From Bacillota bacterium (GTDB lineage Bacteria > Bacillota > Clostridia > Christensenellales > JAEXRW01), in contig JAEXRW010000028.1 of assembly GCA_023454175.1 (NCBI GenBank), forward strand, positions 50,138-114,137: 64,000 nt of DNA, written 5' to 3'. Under the pieces are notes generated by a model that had not been told where the DNA came from, ran no database searches, and worked only from the letters and a program-made list of their open reading frames with translations. Of the stretch, positions 31,854-41,541 are shown piece after piece. The translations under genes and the position numbers were made by a program. Within the stretch, counting starts at the first letter, position 1; each line of letters starts with the position of its first letter.

Positions 31854-33689
31854 GTGTTCATGAGGCTTTTCAAAAACAAACTGATCTGGGCGGTCATACC
31901 CGCGTGCCTGCTCGTCCAGCTGGTGTACCTGTGCATCATCGTACCCGCATTCAACCACATGGACGAAAACACCTCGAATATCCGCATCGCCATCGTGAAT
32001 GACGACAACGGCGACAGCGGGGAGATCGTATCCAAGCTGAAAGAGGAGCTCCCGTTCAATACCTGCGAGGAGCGGAATCTGTCCAATGCGATGGCGAAAA
32101 TGAGCGCGCGGGAATATGGCGCCGTTTTCTTCTTCAACGCAGCCTTTACACAGGACCTGGAAGACGGCAACGCGTCCATCACCTACTATATCAACCAGGC
32201 GGCGCCCAGCATGCTGAAGCAGATCCTGGACACTGCCGTAGACAAGATCTCATCGACGATCAACGAAAACGCCTTTTCCACCATCAAATCCAAAATACAG
32301 GATGGGATCGAGGAGAATTTCTCGGGCATCAAGCTGCCCGCAAGCGCACTGGACGGGCTGAAGAGCAATATCGACGAGGGCATCTCGCAGATGCGGGAAG
32401 CCGCGCTGGACGCGATGGGCAAACAGCTGGCGAACTTCAAACTGCCCAGCACCGCGCGCAACGCGCTGAAGACCAATGTGGGAAACGCGATGGACATGGT
32501 CAAAGCCAATTTCCTGAAGGGCCTGCTGGCGCAGATGAAAGGCTTCAAGCTGCCGGACGCCGCCATAGGCGCCATGAAACAAAACCTGGCGAACGGATTC
32601 TCAGGCCTGAAAGCCAATATCCTCGCCATGGTGGACCAGCAGCTGAAAACGGCGGGGCTGCCGGATGCGGACATCGCGGCGACCAAAGCGAATATCGGGG
32701 GCGGACTGGATGCGTTCGCAGCCAATGCGGTGAGCGGCATGGCGGCGCAGATGGCGAATTTCAGCCTGCCGGACGAGGCGATAGCGGCCATGGGGGAGAA
32801 CGTGGGCGGGGGGCTGGATATGATCAAGTCCAAGGTCATGAGCGCTTTCCAGGGCAGCCTTTCGAAATTCAAGCTGCCAAGCTCGGCGAGCGCGATGATG
32901 AAGGATACCATCAGCGACGGCTTTGCGACCCTAAAGGAAACCGCACTATCCGCGATCGACGAAAAGTTTGAGAATTTCCAGATGCCCGATGAGGCGGCGG
33001 ACACAATCAGGGAGAACCTCAACAAGGCGTTCGACGTGCTGCAATACACGACGATCCAAAGCAATGTGGTCAAACTGAACGATTCGGAGGAATACATCCT
33101 CACGATCGCCCCTTTCTTCCTGTTCCTGATCCTTTTCATAGCATCTTCTGCATATACGGTGCTCCACCTCCGCGTGTTCCAGGGTTTGGGCAAGGAAATC
33201 CCGCCATGGCCCATTTACCTGTACCGCCTGGCAGTGGACGTGATCGCCAGTCTCGTGATGCCACTGGCCTTTTTCACCATCCTGTGGAGCTTCGGCATCG
33301 CCATCAGCGCCTCGCAGATGACCCTTTGGCTCCTGATCAGCGCGGGGTTCCTGGCGCTGGTGCAGCTGCTGCAGGTATTTGCCGACCTTTTCGGCCTGAA
33401 AGGGCTGATCCCGATGATCCTGGTCCTGATGCCGCTGCAGATGGCCACGAACGGCACCATGTTCCCGCAGGAAATGCTGCCGCCCTTTTTCTCGGCCGTG
33501 GGCGGCTACCTGCCCGCAAGCTATTTCGGCTCGGGGCTGATCAAGTCCTTTTTCGGGGGAGCGCCGGCGGGGGACGATATTCTCATCCTGCTGGCCATGG
33601 CGGGGGCATGCCTTTGCATCACGGCCGCCTGCGCCGCCATAAGGGATATCCGCCGGCGGCATTCCAAACAGATCCAGGAAAGCCGTTAG
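31854..33689 (+). CDS. YhgE/Pip-type ABC-2 membrane protein with long helical-repeat ectodomain
   Basis: A 611-residue membrane protein. One helix near the N-terminus (LIWAVIPACLLVQLVYLCII) is followed by a conserved extracytoplasmic start (IRIAIVNDDNGDSGEIV). Residues ~145-390 carry about six ~40-residue helical repeats, each opening with an F-K-L-P or like motif. Five or six helices end the protein, as in the ABC-2/YhgE family of phage-infection-protein relatives. GTG 31854 follows AAGGGGG. Exporters and envelope-stress proteins are found in this family; no ABC ATPase gene is adjacent. Regulated by the TetR upstream. Confidence 0.85.
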   Translation: MFMRLFKNKLIWAVIPACLLVQLVYLCIIVPAFNHMDENTSNIRIAIVNDDNGDSGEIVSKLKEELPFNTCEERNLSNAMAKMSAREYGAVFFFNAAFTQDLEDGNASITYYINQAAPSMLKQILDTAVDKISSTINENAFSTIKSKIQDGIEENFSGIKLPASALDGLKSNIDEGISQMREAALDAMGKQLANFKLPSTARNALKTNVGNAMDMVKANFLKGLLAQMKGFKLPDAAIGAMKQNLANGFSGLKANILAMVDQQLKTAGLPDADIAATKANIGGGLDAFAANAVSGMAAQMANFSLPDEAIAAMGENVGGGLDMIKSKVMSAFQGSLSKFKLPSSASAMMKDTISDGFATLKETALSAIDEKFENFQMPDEAADTIRENLNKAFDVLQYTTIQSNVVKLNDSEEYILTIAPFFLFLILFIASSAYTVLHLRVFQGLGKEIPPWPIYLYRLAVDVIASLVMPLAFFTILWSFGIAISASQMTLWLLISAGFLALVQLLQVFADLFGLKGLIPMILVLMPLQMATNGTMFPQEMLPPFFSAVGGYLPASYFGSGLIKSFFGGAPAGDDILILLAMAGACLCITAACAAIRDIRRRHSKQIQESR

Positions 33690-33715
33690 ATTCTGATTCA
33701 CCGGAGGGGATCTCA

Positions 33716-33742
33716 ATGCAGAATCTGATTTATTATGCATAG
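33716..33742 (+). other. Eight-codon open frame with a strong ribosome site
   Basis: CCGGAGGGG lies 6 bases before ATG; the frame reads M-Q-N-L-I-Y-Y-A-stop. It may be a gene truncated by an early stop, or a leader peptide. It begins 26 bases after the permease stop. Confidence 0.3.
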
Positions 33743-33866
33743 AAAACCTCCGGATAGAACCCCAGTAAAATTGGGGTATGAGGTTGCGTAAAACTTAGCT
33801 ATGGACAGAAACCTAATAAGCCAGAGTGAATAACACATCAGAGCATGCTGAAATACCCACCCCCTA

Positions 33867-33956
33867 CCCCCTCCCACGCCCAGGGGCAGAGGAATTCTCA
33901 GGTGACTTAAGGCGCGGGAGGGGGAATAAATTTGGAGAGGGCTCCGCCCTCTCCAA
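33867..33956. repeat. Two palindromes in the permease downstream gap
   Basis: CCCCCTCCCACGCC pairs with GGCGCGGGAGGGGG (one mismatch), and TTGGAGAGGGC pairs with GCCCTCTCCAA around TCC. The rest of 33743-34165 has no supported gene. Confidence 0.6.
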
Positions 33957-34165
33957 GCACCACTCCTTGAAAGGAGCCGGCTCAGAAGTAGGAAATCAGT
34001 ATAGATATTGATGGACAGAAGTTTGTGAGAAGGATAACTTTAGCGAATGCCAGACCTATCAACGGCCTTAGGGCTATGGCATCGCGCAATTCGTGCACGC
34101 GTAGTAAAGGGCTATGCCCGTTAAAGAAAGACAACCCGGCTATGTCCATGATGATCATTCAGCAG

Positions 34166-34993
34166 TTAAACTTCATCGGGAGCGGAGGGGAGGCGGGGCT
34201 TCGATGGCGAAGATGGAGGAAGAAACGGATCCACTGCATTCACCTCGCGGGCGAGCTCGGTCATGCAGTTCCAGTACCGCTTGGGTACGAGGTTCATGCG
34301 GCAGCGGGGGTTATGCCGCTCTTTGATCTCGATGGTATCGTAATACAGCTGCCAGAGGGAGCGGAACATCAGCTCCTCCTCGCCGGGGTCTGGGAGCTGG
34401 AGCTCTTCCACCGAAGCGATGGCCCAGCGGCCCCGCCGGTGCACCAGGACCATGTCGTGGGTCCGGTCATGGATCAGGAACTGTTCCCCCGGATAACGGT
34501 CGCAGAAGTGGCGGGCGACGAGGGGGAGCACGATATTTTTCGGCTCGATCCGGGCCGTAAGCGCACCACGGGACTCTGAGAATCGTACGAAGCCCCGGTA
34601 GAGCGCGGCCTCGCCCTCCAGGTATTCCACGGCTTTGATCAGGGGGGCGACCTCTTCGTCGGTGAGCCGATTCATCACCGACGGGCCATACCGGAAGCCC
34701 TGCCGGAGAAAGCACAGCATGAGCAGCTCCTTCTGCGGGTGGCAGGAGAGGAAGGCATGGCGGATAACCGTCCAGGCCTCACGGCCCATCTTCTGCGGGA
34801 TAGCCTTACGAACGTTCCGGGCGCATTCCGCATCGGTCTCAATGAGGCGCACAGGCAGGAGCAGGGGGAGATCCGCACCCTGGGGCATGATATCCATGGG
34901 CAGCTCATCCTTCTGCAAGCTCTCGTGCATGCAGCACAGCAGCCCTTCGAAGCTCCCGTCATAGCAATAGATCAAAGCTGGCCGCTCAGGCAT
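34166..34993 (-). CDS. TIGR03915-family putative DNA repair protein
   Basis: A 275-residue protein of the DUF4130/TIGR03915 family: YCYDGSFEGLLCCMHES opens it, with LSCHPQKELLMLCFLRQGFR and HDMVLVHRRGRWAI later. This family is fused or adjacent to uracil-DNA-glycosylase-like repair proteins and is nearly always paired with a radical SAM partner. Its start overlaps the end of the TIGR03916 gene by 22 bases, so the two are translationally coupled. The reaction is not established. Confidence 0.88.
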   Translation of the reverse strand: MPERPALIYCYDGSFEGLLCCMHESLQKDELPMDIMPQGADLPLLLPVRLIETDAECARNVRKAIPQKMGREAWTVIRHAFLSCHPQKELLMLCFLRQGFRYGPSVMNRLTDEEVAPLIKAVEYLEGEAALYRGFVRFSESRGALTARIEPKNIVLPLVARHFCDRYPGEQFLIHDRTHDMVLVHRRGRWAIASVEELQLPDPGEEELMFRSLWQLYYDTIEIKERHNPRCRMNLVPKRYWNCMTELAREVNAVDPFLPPSSPSKPRLPSAPDEV

Positions 34994-36288
34994 TTATACA
35001 TCTCCTCCTTTGCCAGTACCGGATTTTCAAACAGGGATAGCTGGCGGGGCGCATCGAAGGCCGCCTGCTCCGCACGGCCGCGCGCCTGCTCGGAGAGGAG
35101 GGCGCACAGCAGCGCGTCCTGCGCCGTATCCAGCCCGTTTGCGGGTTTGCCGGAGCATGTGACAAAATACTGTGCGCGCTTGAGCACGACGCCCAGGCGC
35201 TTCAGCCCCGCAAAATCAATACTGCCGGTGCGCCGCGCCTTCACGATGCGCTGGGCACTGGTGACGCCGATGCCGGGGACGCGCAGCAGCATCTCCTGCG
35301 GCGCCCTATTCACCTCCACGGGGAAGACCTCGGGGTGGCGGAGCGCCCAATTGCATTTCGGGTCGATATAGGGGTTGAAGTCGGGCTGCGATTCATCCAG
35401 CAATTCGCACGCGGAAAACCCATAAAAGCGCAGGAGCCAGTCCGCCTGGTACAGCCGGTGCTCGCGGAGCAGGGGGGGCTTGGTATCCAACGCGGGCAGC
35501 AGGCTGTTGCTGATGATGGGTGTATAGGCCGAGAAGAAGACGCGTTTGAGCCGGTAGCCCTTATACAGCCCTTCGGTGAGGTTCAGTATCTTCAGATCGC
35601 TCTCGCCGGAGGCACCCACCATCATCTGCGTGCTCTGGCCGGCGGGGACGAAACGCGGGGCATTGCGATACTGCACGACCTCGTGCTTGCTCTGTTCGAT
35701 CCCTGTGCGGATGAAGCCCATGGGTTTGAGGATCGACTCCTTCGACTTTTCAGGGGCGAGCAGGTTCAGGCTGGCCTGGGAGGGAAGCTCGATATTGATG
35801 CTCATGCGATCCGCCAGCAGGCCCAGCCTCGTGAGCAGCCGCTGGTCCACCCCGGGGAGGGCCTTGGCGTGGATGTAGCCGTTGAAGCGGTACTCCTCGC
35901 GCAGCAGGCGCAGCGTCTCGATCATGCGCTCCACGGTGAAATCGGGCGTTTTCAGCACGCCGGAGCTGAGGAAGAGGCCTTCGATGTAATTTCTCCGGTA
36001 GAAGGCGATGGTCAGCTCCGCCAGCTCCCGCGGCTCAAACGTGGCACGCGGCACATCATGGGAGCGGCGGTTGGTGCAATAGGCGCAGTCATAGGCGCAG
36101 GCATTGGTCATGAGGACCTTCAAAAGCGATATGCAGCGGCCGTCCCCCGCGAAGGTATGGCAGATGCCCATGGACGCGGCGTTGCCGATGCCGCCGGGCA
36201 TCGTTTTTTTATCCACGCCGCTGGACGTGCAGGCGACGTCATACTTCGCAGCGTCAGTCAATATCCGAAGCTTTTCAAACAGGTCCAA
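34972..36288 (-). CDS. TIGR03916-family radical SAM protein, putative DNA modification/repair
   Basis: A 438-residue radical SAM enzyme. The 4Fe-4S motif CxxxCxxC is CAYDCAYC in the N-terminal third, following GRCISLLKVLMTNA. A TIM-barrel follows, and the C-terminus has a helix-hairpin-helix DNA-binding segment (RVPGIGVTSAQRIVKARRTG). It pairs with the overlapping TIGR03915 gene. Together they are thought to repair or modify DNA bases; the chemistry is unassigned. No promoter was identified; the upstream gap to 36772 contains a 7-base-period repeat. Confidence 0.9.
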   Translation of the reverse strand: MDLFEKLRILTDAAKYDVACTSSGVDKKTMPGGIGNAASMGICHTFAGDGRCISLLKVLMTNACAYDCAYCTNRRSHDVPRATFEPRELAELTIAFYRRNYIEGLFLSSGVLKTPDFTVERMIETLRLLREEYRFNGYIHAKALPGVDQRLLTRLGLLADRMSINIELPSQASLNLLAPEKSKESILKPMGFIRTGIEQSKHEVVQYRNAPRFVPAGQSTQMMVGASGESDLKILNLTEGLYKGYRLKRVFFSAYTPIISNSLLPALDTKPPLLREHRLYQADWLLRFYGFSACELLDESQPDFNPYIDPKCNWALRHPEVFPVEVNRAPQEMLLRVPGIGVTSAQRIVKARRTGSIDFAGLKRLGVVLKRAQYFVTCSGKPANGLDTAQDALLCALLSEQARGRAEQAAFDAPRQLSLFENPVLAKEEMYKCLSGQL

Positions 36289-36407
36289 ACAAACCTACCT
36301 CCAGGGATATGCTAATATGGGAAAATGCACATGAACCATGCAAACAACAGTTCCCCTCCTTATTATATCAGAACATGTGTTCGCAATGAAGGGAATTCTT
36401 TGAAAAT

Positions 36408-36470
36408 AATTGAGAATTGAAAATGGAGAATTGAGAATTTTGGTGATGCCCTGCGGGGGCATATCAATAC
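36408..36470 (+). repeat. 7-base-period repeat plus hairpin
   Basis: AATTGAG/AATTGAA units then ATGCCCTGCGGGGGCAT, in the gap between divergent genes (36289-36772). No other gene was seen there. Confidence 0.75.
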
Positions 36471-36772
36471 CCGCTGCATTGAATCAGAAAGATCGCGAAT
36501 AGGCGGTATGCCCCTGAAAACCCTTACGCGTCACGCAAGGGACATAAGAGCGGCAGTCTGCCGGGTAAAAAAGCCTTAATACTCCACCTCCGAAAACAAC
36601 ACTTTTCAAAATATCATACCGTTGCACATTCATGGAAACCGCATATTTTCAACAATTTAACGCTGATCTGTTTTCCTGTACCCTGGGCGGTTATATAGAA
36701 AGTAATATGCGATATCACGACCTTTTGAGAGGCATCCTATTTGACATCCATATTACTGAAGAAAGGACAAAT

Positions 36773-38047
36773 ATGATGAAAAAGCTCTTCTCCGTTTTTC
36801 TGATCTTTGCAGCAATGAGCAGCCTGGCATCCTGCCAAGCCCCTGCAACCGGCAATCCCCCTGCTCCTACAGCAGCACAGACCGGTCAACAGGCCACCAA
36901 CACCCCAGCTGAAGTGCCGCCCGAACCCGGTAAAGCCACCCCTGCCAGCACCACAACCGGGCCAGTTGATATAAAACTGGAAATCACAGACGCATATCCC
37001 GCTTTATCCTTCAACAAGCCGCTGTATTTCACGACTGCAGGGGATGGGAGCAGGGACTGTTTTGTGGTGGAGCAGACAGGCCGGATCCTGATATTTGAAG
37101 ACTCTTCGAATGCGGCAAAAGCAGATACGTTTCTGGATCTGAGCAAGCGCATCGATCTGGGGGGAGATGAAAAAGGCCTTTTAGGATTGGCCTTCCATCC
37201 GGATTATCAGAAGAACGGCTACCTGTACGTGAATTATACAAATAAAAACAACACCGTTATCGCGCGTTATACAAGACGCGCGGATAACCCCGGGAAAGCG
37301 GACCCTGCGAGCGAACAGATCATACTGACCTTTCCCCAGCCATACACCAACCATAACGGCGGGCAGGTGGCTTTCGGGCCTGACGGCTACCTGTATATCG
37401 GAACAGGTGACGGAGGATCCAGCGGCGACCCGAAAAACAACGCCCAGAACCGCTCATCCCTCCTGGGCAAGATACTGCGCATAGACGTCGATCATCCTGA
37501 CAGCGGAAGAGCATACGGCATCCCTGCCGACAATCCCTATGCCGGCAACCAGCAGGGATACCGGGAGGAAATCTATGCACTGGGACTTCGCAACCCATGG
37601 CGGTTCAGTTTCAACGCAAACGGCACATTATGGGCAGCTGACGTAGGGCAGAACAAACGCGAGGAGATCGACCTGATCCAAAAAGGCGGCAATTACGGGT
37701 GGAATGTGATGGAAGGCACGCTGGATTTCAAAAAGAACCCCAATAACTATAAAGCGGAACTCACACTTCCCATATTGGATTACGGGCGCGACCAGGGCGC
37801 ATGCATAACCGGCGGATATGTATATGGCAGCGACCTGATTGGAAAATTGAAAGGAAAATATATATACGGCGATTTTGTCTCGGGAAGGATATGGGCCCTG
37901 TGGATCGATGAAAACATGAAGGCCCAGAACCAGGAACTGCTCGACACCACCCTGAAAATCTCCTCATTCGGCCTGAATGCTGACGGAGACCTCCGTATCG
38001 TAGACCTTGCAGGCAAACTTTACCGGCTGCAGGTCCCGGGGCAATAG
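36773..38047 (+). CDS. PQQ-type aldose sugar dehydrogenase lipoprotein
   Basis: A 424-residue exported lipoprotein: lipobox LASC near residue 20, then a Pro/Thr/Ala-rich linker of ~45 residues, then a six-bladed beta-propeller. Family motifs are VVEQTGRILIFE, GLLGLAFHPDYQKNGYLYVN, the catalytic-histidine stretch NHNGGQVAFGPDGYLYIGTG (His ~194), ADVGQNKREEIDLI and YGRDQGACITGGYVYG. It oxidises sugars using PQQ in relatives; no PQQ synthesis genes are near, so cofactor source is uncertain. GAAAGGA precedes tandem ATG codons at 36773/36776. Confidence 0.88.
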   Translation: MMKKLFSVFLIFAAMSSLASCQAPATGNPPAPTAAQTGQQATNTPAEVPPEPGKATPASTTTGPVDIKLEITDAYPALSFNKPLYFTTAGDGSRDCFVVEQTGRILIFEDSSNAAKADTFLDLSKRIDLGGDEKGLLGLAFHPDYQKNGYLYVNYTNKNNTVIARYTRRADNPGKADPASEQIILTFPQPYTNHNGGQVAFGPDGYLYIGTGDGGSSGDPKNNAQNRSSLLGKILRIDVDHPDSGRAYGIPADNPYAGNQQGYREEIYALGLRNPWRFSFNANGTLWAADVGQNKREEIDLIQKGGNYGWNVMEGTLDFKKNPNNYKAELTLPILDYGRDQGACITGGYVYGSDLIGKLKGKYIYGDFVSGRIWALWIDENMKAQNQELLDTTLKISSFGLNADGDLRIVDLAGKLYRLQVPGQ

Positions 38048-38126
38048 ACAGGCTATCTAAAACGTCCGATCAATAAAAAATACCGGTTGGACATCCAGGA
38101 GGGAATAACGAAATGAGAAATCAAAC

Positions 38127-38262
38127 ATGATGAAGAAACCGACTGAACTGAAGCACAGGCCGGTGATCGTTCGAAAACTATGAGAACGTGGATGGCAGAT
38201 ATGCCTGCCAGACCGACGCAAAGGGCCTTTCCCTGGGATTAGCGCAGTGGAACGACAGGGGG
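38127..38262 (+). pseudogene. Decayed 5' fragment of the gene at 40591
   Basis: About 135 bases match the start of the gene at 40591 (tandem ATGATGAAG, CCGACTGAACTGAAGCACA, then CGCAAAGGGCCTTTCCCTGG). A deletion in ATCGTTCGAAAAC shifts the frame and the copy stops at GGGGGAGCGGG. It sits upstream of the multicopper oxidase, with the intact copy downstream. Confidence 0.8.
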
Positions 38263-38586
38263 AGCGGGCGCGAAGGTCTGTTTTAATATGAAAGATATGA
38301 ATCATTCTGTCAAATGGGAAATATCTGTAACGTTTCCACCGCCTTAATGAAAATTCTGCGTAGTGATAAATAAAGCAACCTTAGACCAAAAAACGAAATC
38401 AAAAGCGCATCCATTTCATACCCAACCTTTCACAGGAAGATGCCAGTCCATACCGGGCTGGCTTTTTCATATGTGCCAACGCAGAGTGACAATACACATA
38501 ATTTCTATAATCACATAATTTGAAATAGAGATTATAACCACCTGGAATATGAATGTTGAGCGACAGCCAAGAAGGAGGAAAAATGT

Positions 38587-40389
38587 ATGCCCAACCCACT
38601 GGATCCAAACAGAATCCCCAAATATGTGAATCAATTGGCGATCCCGCCTGTATTTGAACCAACCATCCGCAGCGACAAGGTGACCTGCAAAGTGAAAAGC
38701 CACAATTACCGGGTGACGGTGAGCCAATTTCCACAGCAAATACTGCCTGCAGGTCTCCCTGAAACAACGGTCTACGGCTATGGCGGAAAGGTGAGGGACC
38801 GCGAAACCGGCGATATCATCCCGTACTTCAGGTCCGCGCCCGGCCCCACTTTTGAAGCCGCACGCCATATCCCGGTGAATGTGCAGTGGGTGAACGGCCT
38901 GACAAAGCCGCAGCCTCTGGCCGTAGACCCCACCATCCATTGGGCGGACCCCAACGATATGGGGATGCCCATGCCGCCGTTCCTGCCTTTCCCGCCGGGA
39001 TACCCCCTGGCCCAAAGCCCGGTGCCCATCGTGACCCACCTGCACGGCGGGGAGACCGAACCGCCTTTCGACGGGTACCCTGGCGCGTGGTTCACGGCGG
39101 GGGAGGGCATCACCGGGCCCGACTTCGTAAAATCCCGTTACCATTACGTAAACGAACAAGAACCGACCACCCTGTGGTACCATGACCATACACTGGGCAT
39201 GACCCGCATGAACGTATATATGGGTCTGGCCGGCTTCTATCTGCTGCGCGACCCGGAAAACCCGCTGGACGGAGCATGCAGCGTGCTGCCGAGCGGCAAA
39301 TACGAGATCCCCCTTGCGATACAGGACAGGTCCTTTTATGATGACGGCTCCCTGCTTTTTCCCAGCAACGGCGTGAACCCCAGCGTCCATCCCTACTGGA
39401 GGCCCGCTTTCCTTGGCAATACCATCATGGTAAACGGCAGGGTATGGCCGAACCTGGATGTGGAGCCCCGGCAATACCGGCTTCGCATCCTGAACGGATC
39501 CAATACGCGCTTTTACAATCTGGCGTTCCCAAACCAGATGCCGTTCATCCAGATCGGCACGGACGGGGGATACCTGGCGAGGCCTGTGCAGCTCGTATCG
39601 CTTTTGATCTCGCCGGGCGAACGGGCGGATATCCTCGTGGATTTTTCCAAGGCGGCTCCGGGGACCCAACTGATCCTGACGAACAGCGCCACCGGCTCGG
39701 ATCCCCAGACGACGGGGCAGGTGATGCGGTTTACCATACTGGATAAGCCCGCCGTCCTGCCGAAGCCGCTGCCGAAGGTCCTCAACGTGCTGGCGCCTTT
39801 GAAGTGCGTGAACAGGAAAAGGACCCTGACCCTGGTGGCGGCCACCGACGCCACAGGGCTGCTGGCACTGATGCTGGACGGGCAGATGTGGCACGCCCCC
39901 GTTTCGGAACGGCCGCTGGTGGGCTCCACCGAGGACTGGCAGATCGTCAACCTGACGGGGGGAACCCATCCGATCCACCTCCACCTGATCCAATTCCGCC
40001 TGCTCAAGCGGCAGGATTTCCTGGCGGCGCAATACACCAAAGACTGGCTGGCCCTGAACGGCGCACCTCCCCTCGAGCACCCCACGAAAGTATTGCCGGT
40101 GGAGCCGTACCTGCTGGACGGCCCGGTGAACCCGCCGGCCCATGAGAACGGGTGGAAGGATACCATCCAGGCCAACGCCGGGCAGGTGACCACGATCCGG
40201 GTACGCTTTGCCCCGCAGGATGTGAAATGTTCGGTGCCCGGCGTGAACCTCTTTCCCTTTGACCCCGCCGAAAAGCCGGGCTATGTGTGGCACTGCCATA
40301 TCCTCGACCACGAGGACAATGAAATGATGCGCCCGCTTGAAGTGATCAACCCGGAGTGCATCTGCCAGGACCAGCAGCATGCCGAATAA
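38587..40389 (+). CDS. Multicopper oxidase, CotA/bilirubin-oxidase type
   Basis: A 600-residue oxidase with all four copper motifs: H151-L-H153-G-G, W-Y-H199-D-H201, H461-P-I-H464-L-H466 and H569-C570-H571-x3-H575 with axial Met at 580 (HCHILDHEDNEMM). This is the CotA arrangement, including absence of a signal peptide; CotA is an outer-coat laccase that makes brown pigment and oxidises phenols or bilirubin. AGAAGGAGG precedes ATG. It is monocistronic, closed by a UUCG terminator. It is flanked by two copies of a small unknown gene (decayed at 38127, intact at 40591). Confidence 0.93.
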   Translation: MPNPLDPNRIPKYVNQLAIPPVFEPTIRSDKVTCKVKSHNYRVTVSQFPQQILPAGLPETTVYGYGGKVRDRETGDIIPYFRSAPGPTFEAARHIPVNVQWVNGLTKPQPLAVDPTIHWADPNDMGMPMPPFLPFPPGYPLAQSPVPIVTHLHGGETEPPFDGYPGAWFTAGEGITGPDFVKSRYHYVNEQEPTTLWYHDHTLGMTRMNVYMGLAGFYLLRDPENPLDGACSVLPSGKYEIPLAIQDRSFYDDGSLLFPSNGVNPSVHPYWRPAFLGNTIMVNGRVWPNLDVEPRQYRLRILNGSNTRFYNLAFPNQMPFIQIGTDGGYLARPVQLVSLLISPGERADILVDFSKAAPGTQLILTNSATGSDPQTTGQVMRFTILDKPAVLPKPLPKVLNVLAPLKCVNRKRTLTLVAATDATGLLALMLDGQMWHAPVSERPLVGSTEDWQIVNLTGGTHPIHLHLIQFRLLKRQDFLAAQYTKDWLALNGAPPLEHPTKVLPVEPYLLDGPVNPPAHENGWKDTIQANAGQVTTIRVRFAPQDVKCSVPGVNLFPFDPAEKPGYVWHCHILDHEDNEMMRPLEVINPECICQDQQHAE

Positions 40390-40418
40390 ACCAGCTGAAT
40401 AGATACGACAATACCGGG

Positions 40419-40441
40419 AAAGCGCCTTCGGGCGCTTTTTT
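40419..40441 (+). terminator. Rho-independent terminator with UUCG loop
   Basis: AAAGCGCC-TTCG-GGCGCTTT followed by TTT, 30 bases after the oxidase stop codon. Confidence 0.9.
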
Positions 40442-40590
40442 GCATGAACCAGTCTGTAAAGGTGTCCACATACCAGGAAACCAGAATAAAAAGATTCCAA
40501 AATCAGTATTGACTTTTCAGCGTGAATTGAATATATTTATTTAGTAAATTACTAAACCAGTAGATAACTTGATGAAATGAGGGAGTAAGC

Positions 40591-41076
40591 ATGATGAAGA
40601 TACCGACCGAACTCAAGCACAAGCCGGTGATCGTATCGGAAAATTATGAAAACGTGGACGGCAGGTACGCCTACCATACCGACGCAAAGGGCCTTTCCCT
40701 GGGATTGGCGCAGTGGAACGACCGGGGGAGGGTGGACATCTCCGCCAAGGTGTGGCGGTACACGGGGGAAAAGTGGTCCCGGCAATCCGAAGAGATGCCG
40801 CTGCACCGCGCGCTGGACCTGGCGATCCTGATCTGCAGGACCAAGCTGCATTTCCAGGAGGAGTCCTACAAATACGAAAAGCTGTACGATCCCGAAAAGC
40901 CGGTGCTCGAAAGGATCGGCCTGCAGGGCGACGCGATGACCGTGGCGGTGTGCACGGACAATGAAAGGATCGAAGAGGACATCAAACTTTTCCGGCAGGC
41001 GCTGAGCAACGACGACGAGCTGCTGGGGGAACGGCTTTTGACATTATCACGGATATTAAAAGAACTCGGATATTGA
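40591..41076 (+). CDS. DUF6530-like hypothetical protein
   Basis: A 161-residue soluble protein, no signal peptide. Conserved-looking blocks: ELKHKPVIVSENYENVDGRY, GLSLGLAQWNDRGRVDISAK and WSRQSEEMPLHRALDLAILI. I recall this as DUF6530, with no known function; the assignment is from memory. GAGGGAG precedes the tandem ATGs. Its stop codon overlaps the possible earlier start of the next gene, so the two likely form an operon. A frame-shifted relic of its 5' end lies at 38127. Confidence 0.75.
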   Translation: MMKIPTELKHKPVIVSENYENVDGRYAYHTDAKGLSLGLAQWNDRGRVDISAKVWRYTGEKWSRQSEEMPLHRALDLAILICRTKLHFQEESYKYEKLYDPEKPVLERIGLQGDAMTVAVCTDNERIEEDIKLFRQALSNDDELLGERLLTLSRILKELGY

Positions 41077-41090
41077 AGGAATGGAGAAGA

Positions 41091-41453
41091 ATGGAGAAGA
41101 ACAGGAAGAAAGAACTGATCGAACAGTACAAGCGGACGAAGCCCCAGATGGGGGCCTTCGCCATAAGCTGCAAGCAAAACAGCAAGTGCTACATCCAGGC
41201 CACGCAGGACCTGCACGGCGTGATGAACGGAGCCCTGGCGCGGCTGAATGGCGGGATGCACCCTTTCCGCGAACTGCAAAAGGAATGGAGCGAATACGGG
41301 GCGGACAGTTTCACCATGGAGGTGCTGGAGACATTGGAATATGACAAGGATGAATCCAAGACCGATTACACGGAGGAGCTGGCGCTGCTGCAGATGATCT
41401 GGGAGGAACGAATAACGCAGGACGGTAAGGAACTCTACAGGAAGCGGCTGTGA
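41091..41453 (+). CDS. Small GIY-YIG-related protein
   Basis: A 120-residue basic protein. KNRKKELIEQYKRTKPQMGA then FAISCKQNSKCYIQAT resembles the degenerate GIY-YIG-family proteins of Firmicutes that start with 'RKKEL-x-EQYK' and end in LQMIWEERI-like helices. The GIY and YIG tripeptides themselves are not intact, so it may not be a nuclease. ATG 41091 is the second of two ATGGAGAAG copies; the first is in another frame. Partner of the DUF6530-like gene. Confidence 0.65.
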   Translation: MEKNRKKELIEQYKRTKPQMGAFAISCKQNSKCYIQATQDLHGVMNGALARLNGGMHPFRELQKEWSEYGADSFTMEVLETLEYDKDESKTDYTEELALLQMIWEERITQDGKELYRKRL

Positions 41454-41541
41454 AGGGTGCGGTTACGTAAAGCTGCGCTTGGATTATAACCACGGCTGTA
41501 GATCAATGGGATATTGGGGTTCACGGACCGGCTGGACAGCA

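Noticed and set aside
38467..40500. A 677-codon minus-strand frame opposite the multicopper oxidase
   Set aside because: The plus strand has all copper motifs and a ribosome site; the antisense frame is a by-product of high GC and has no recognisable domain.
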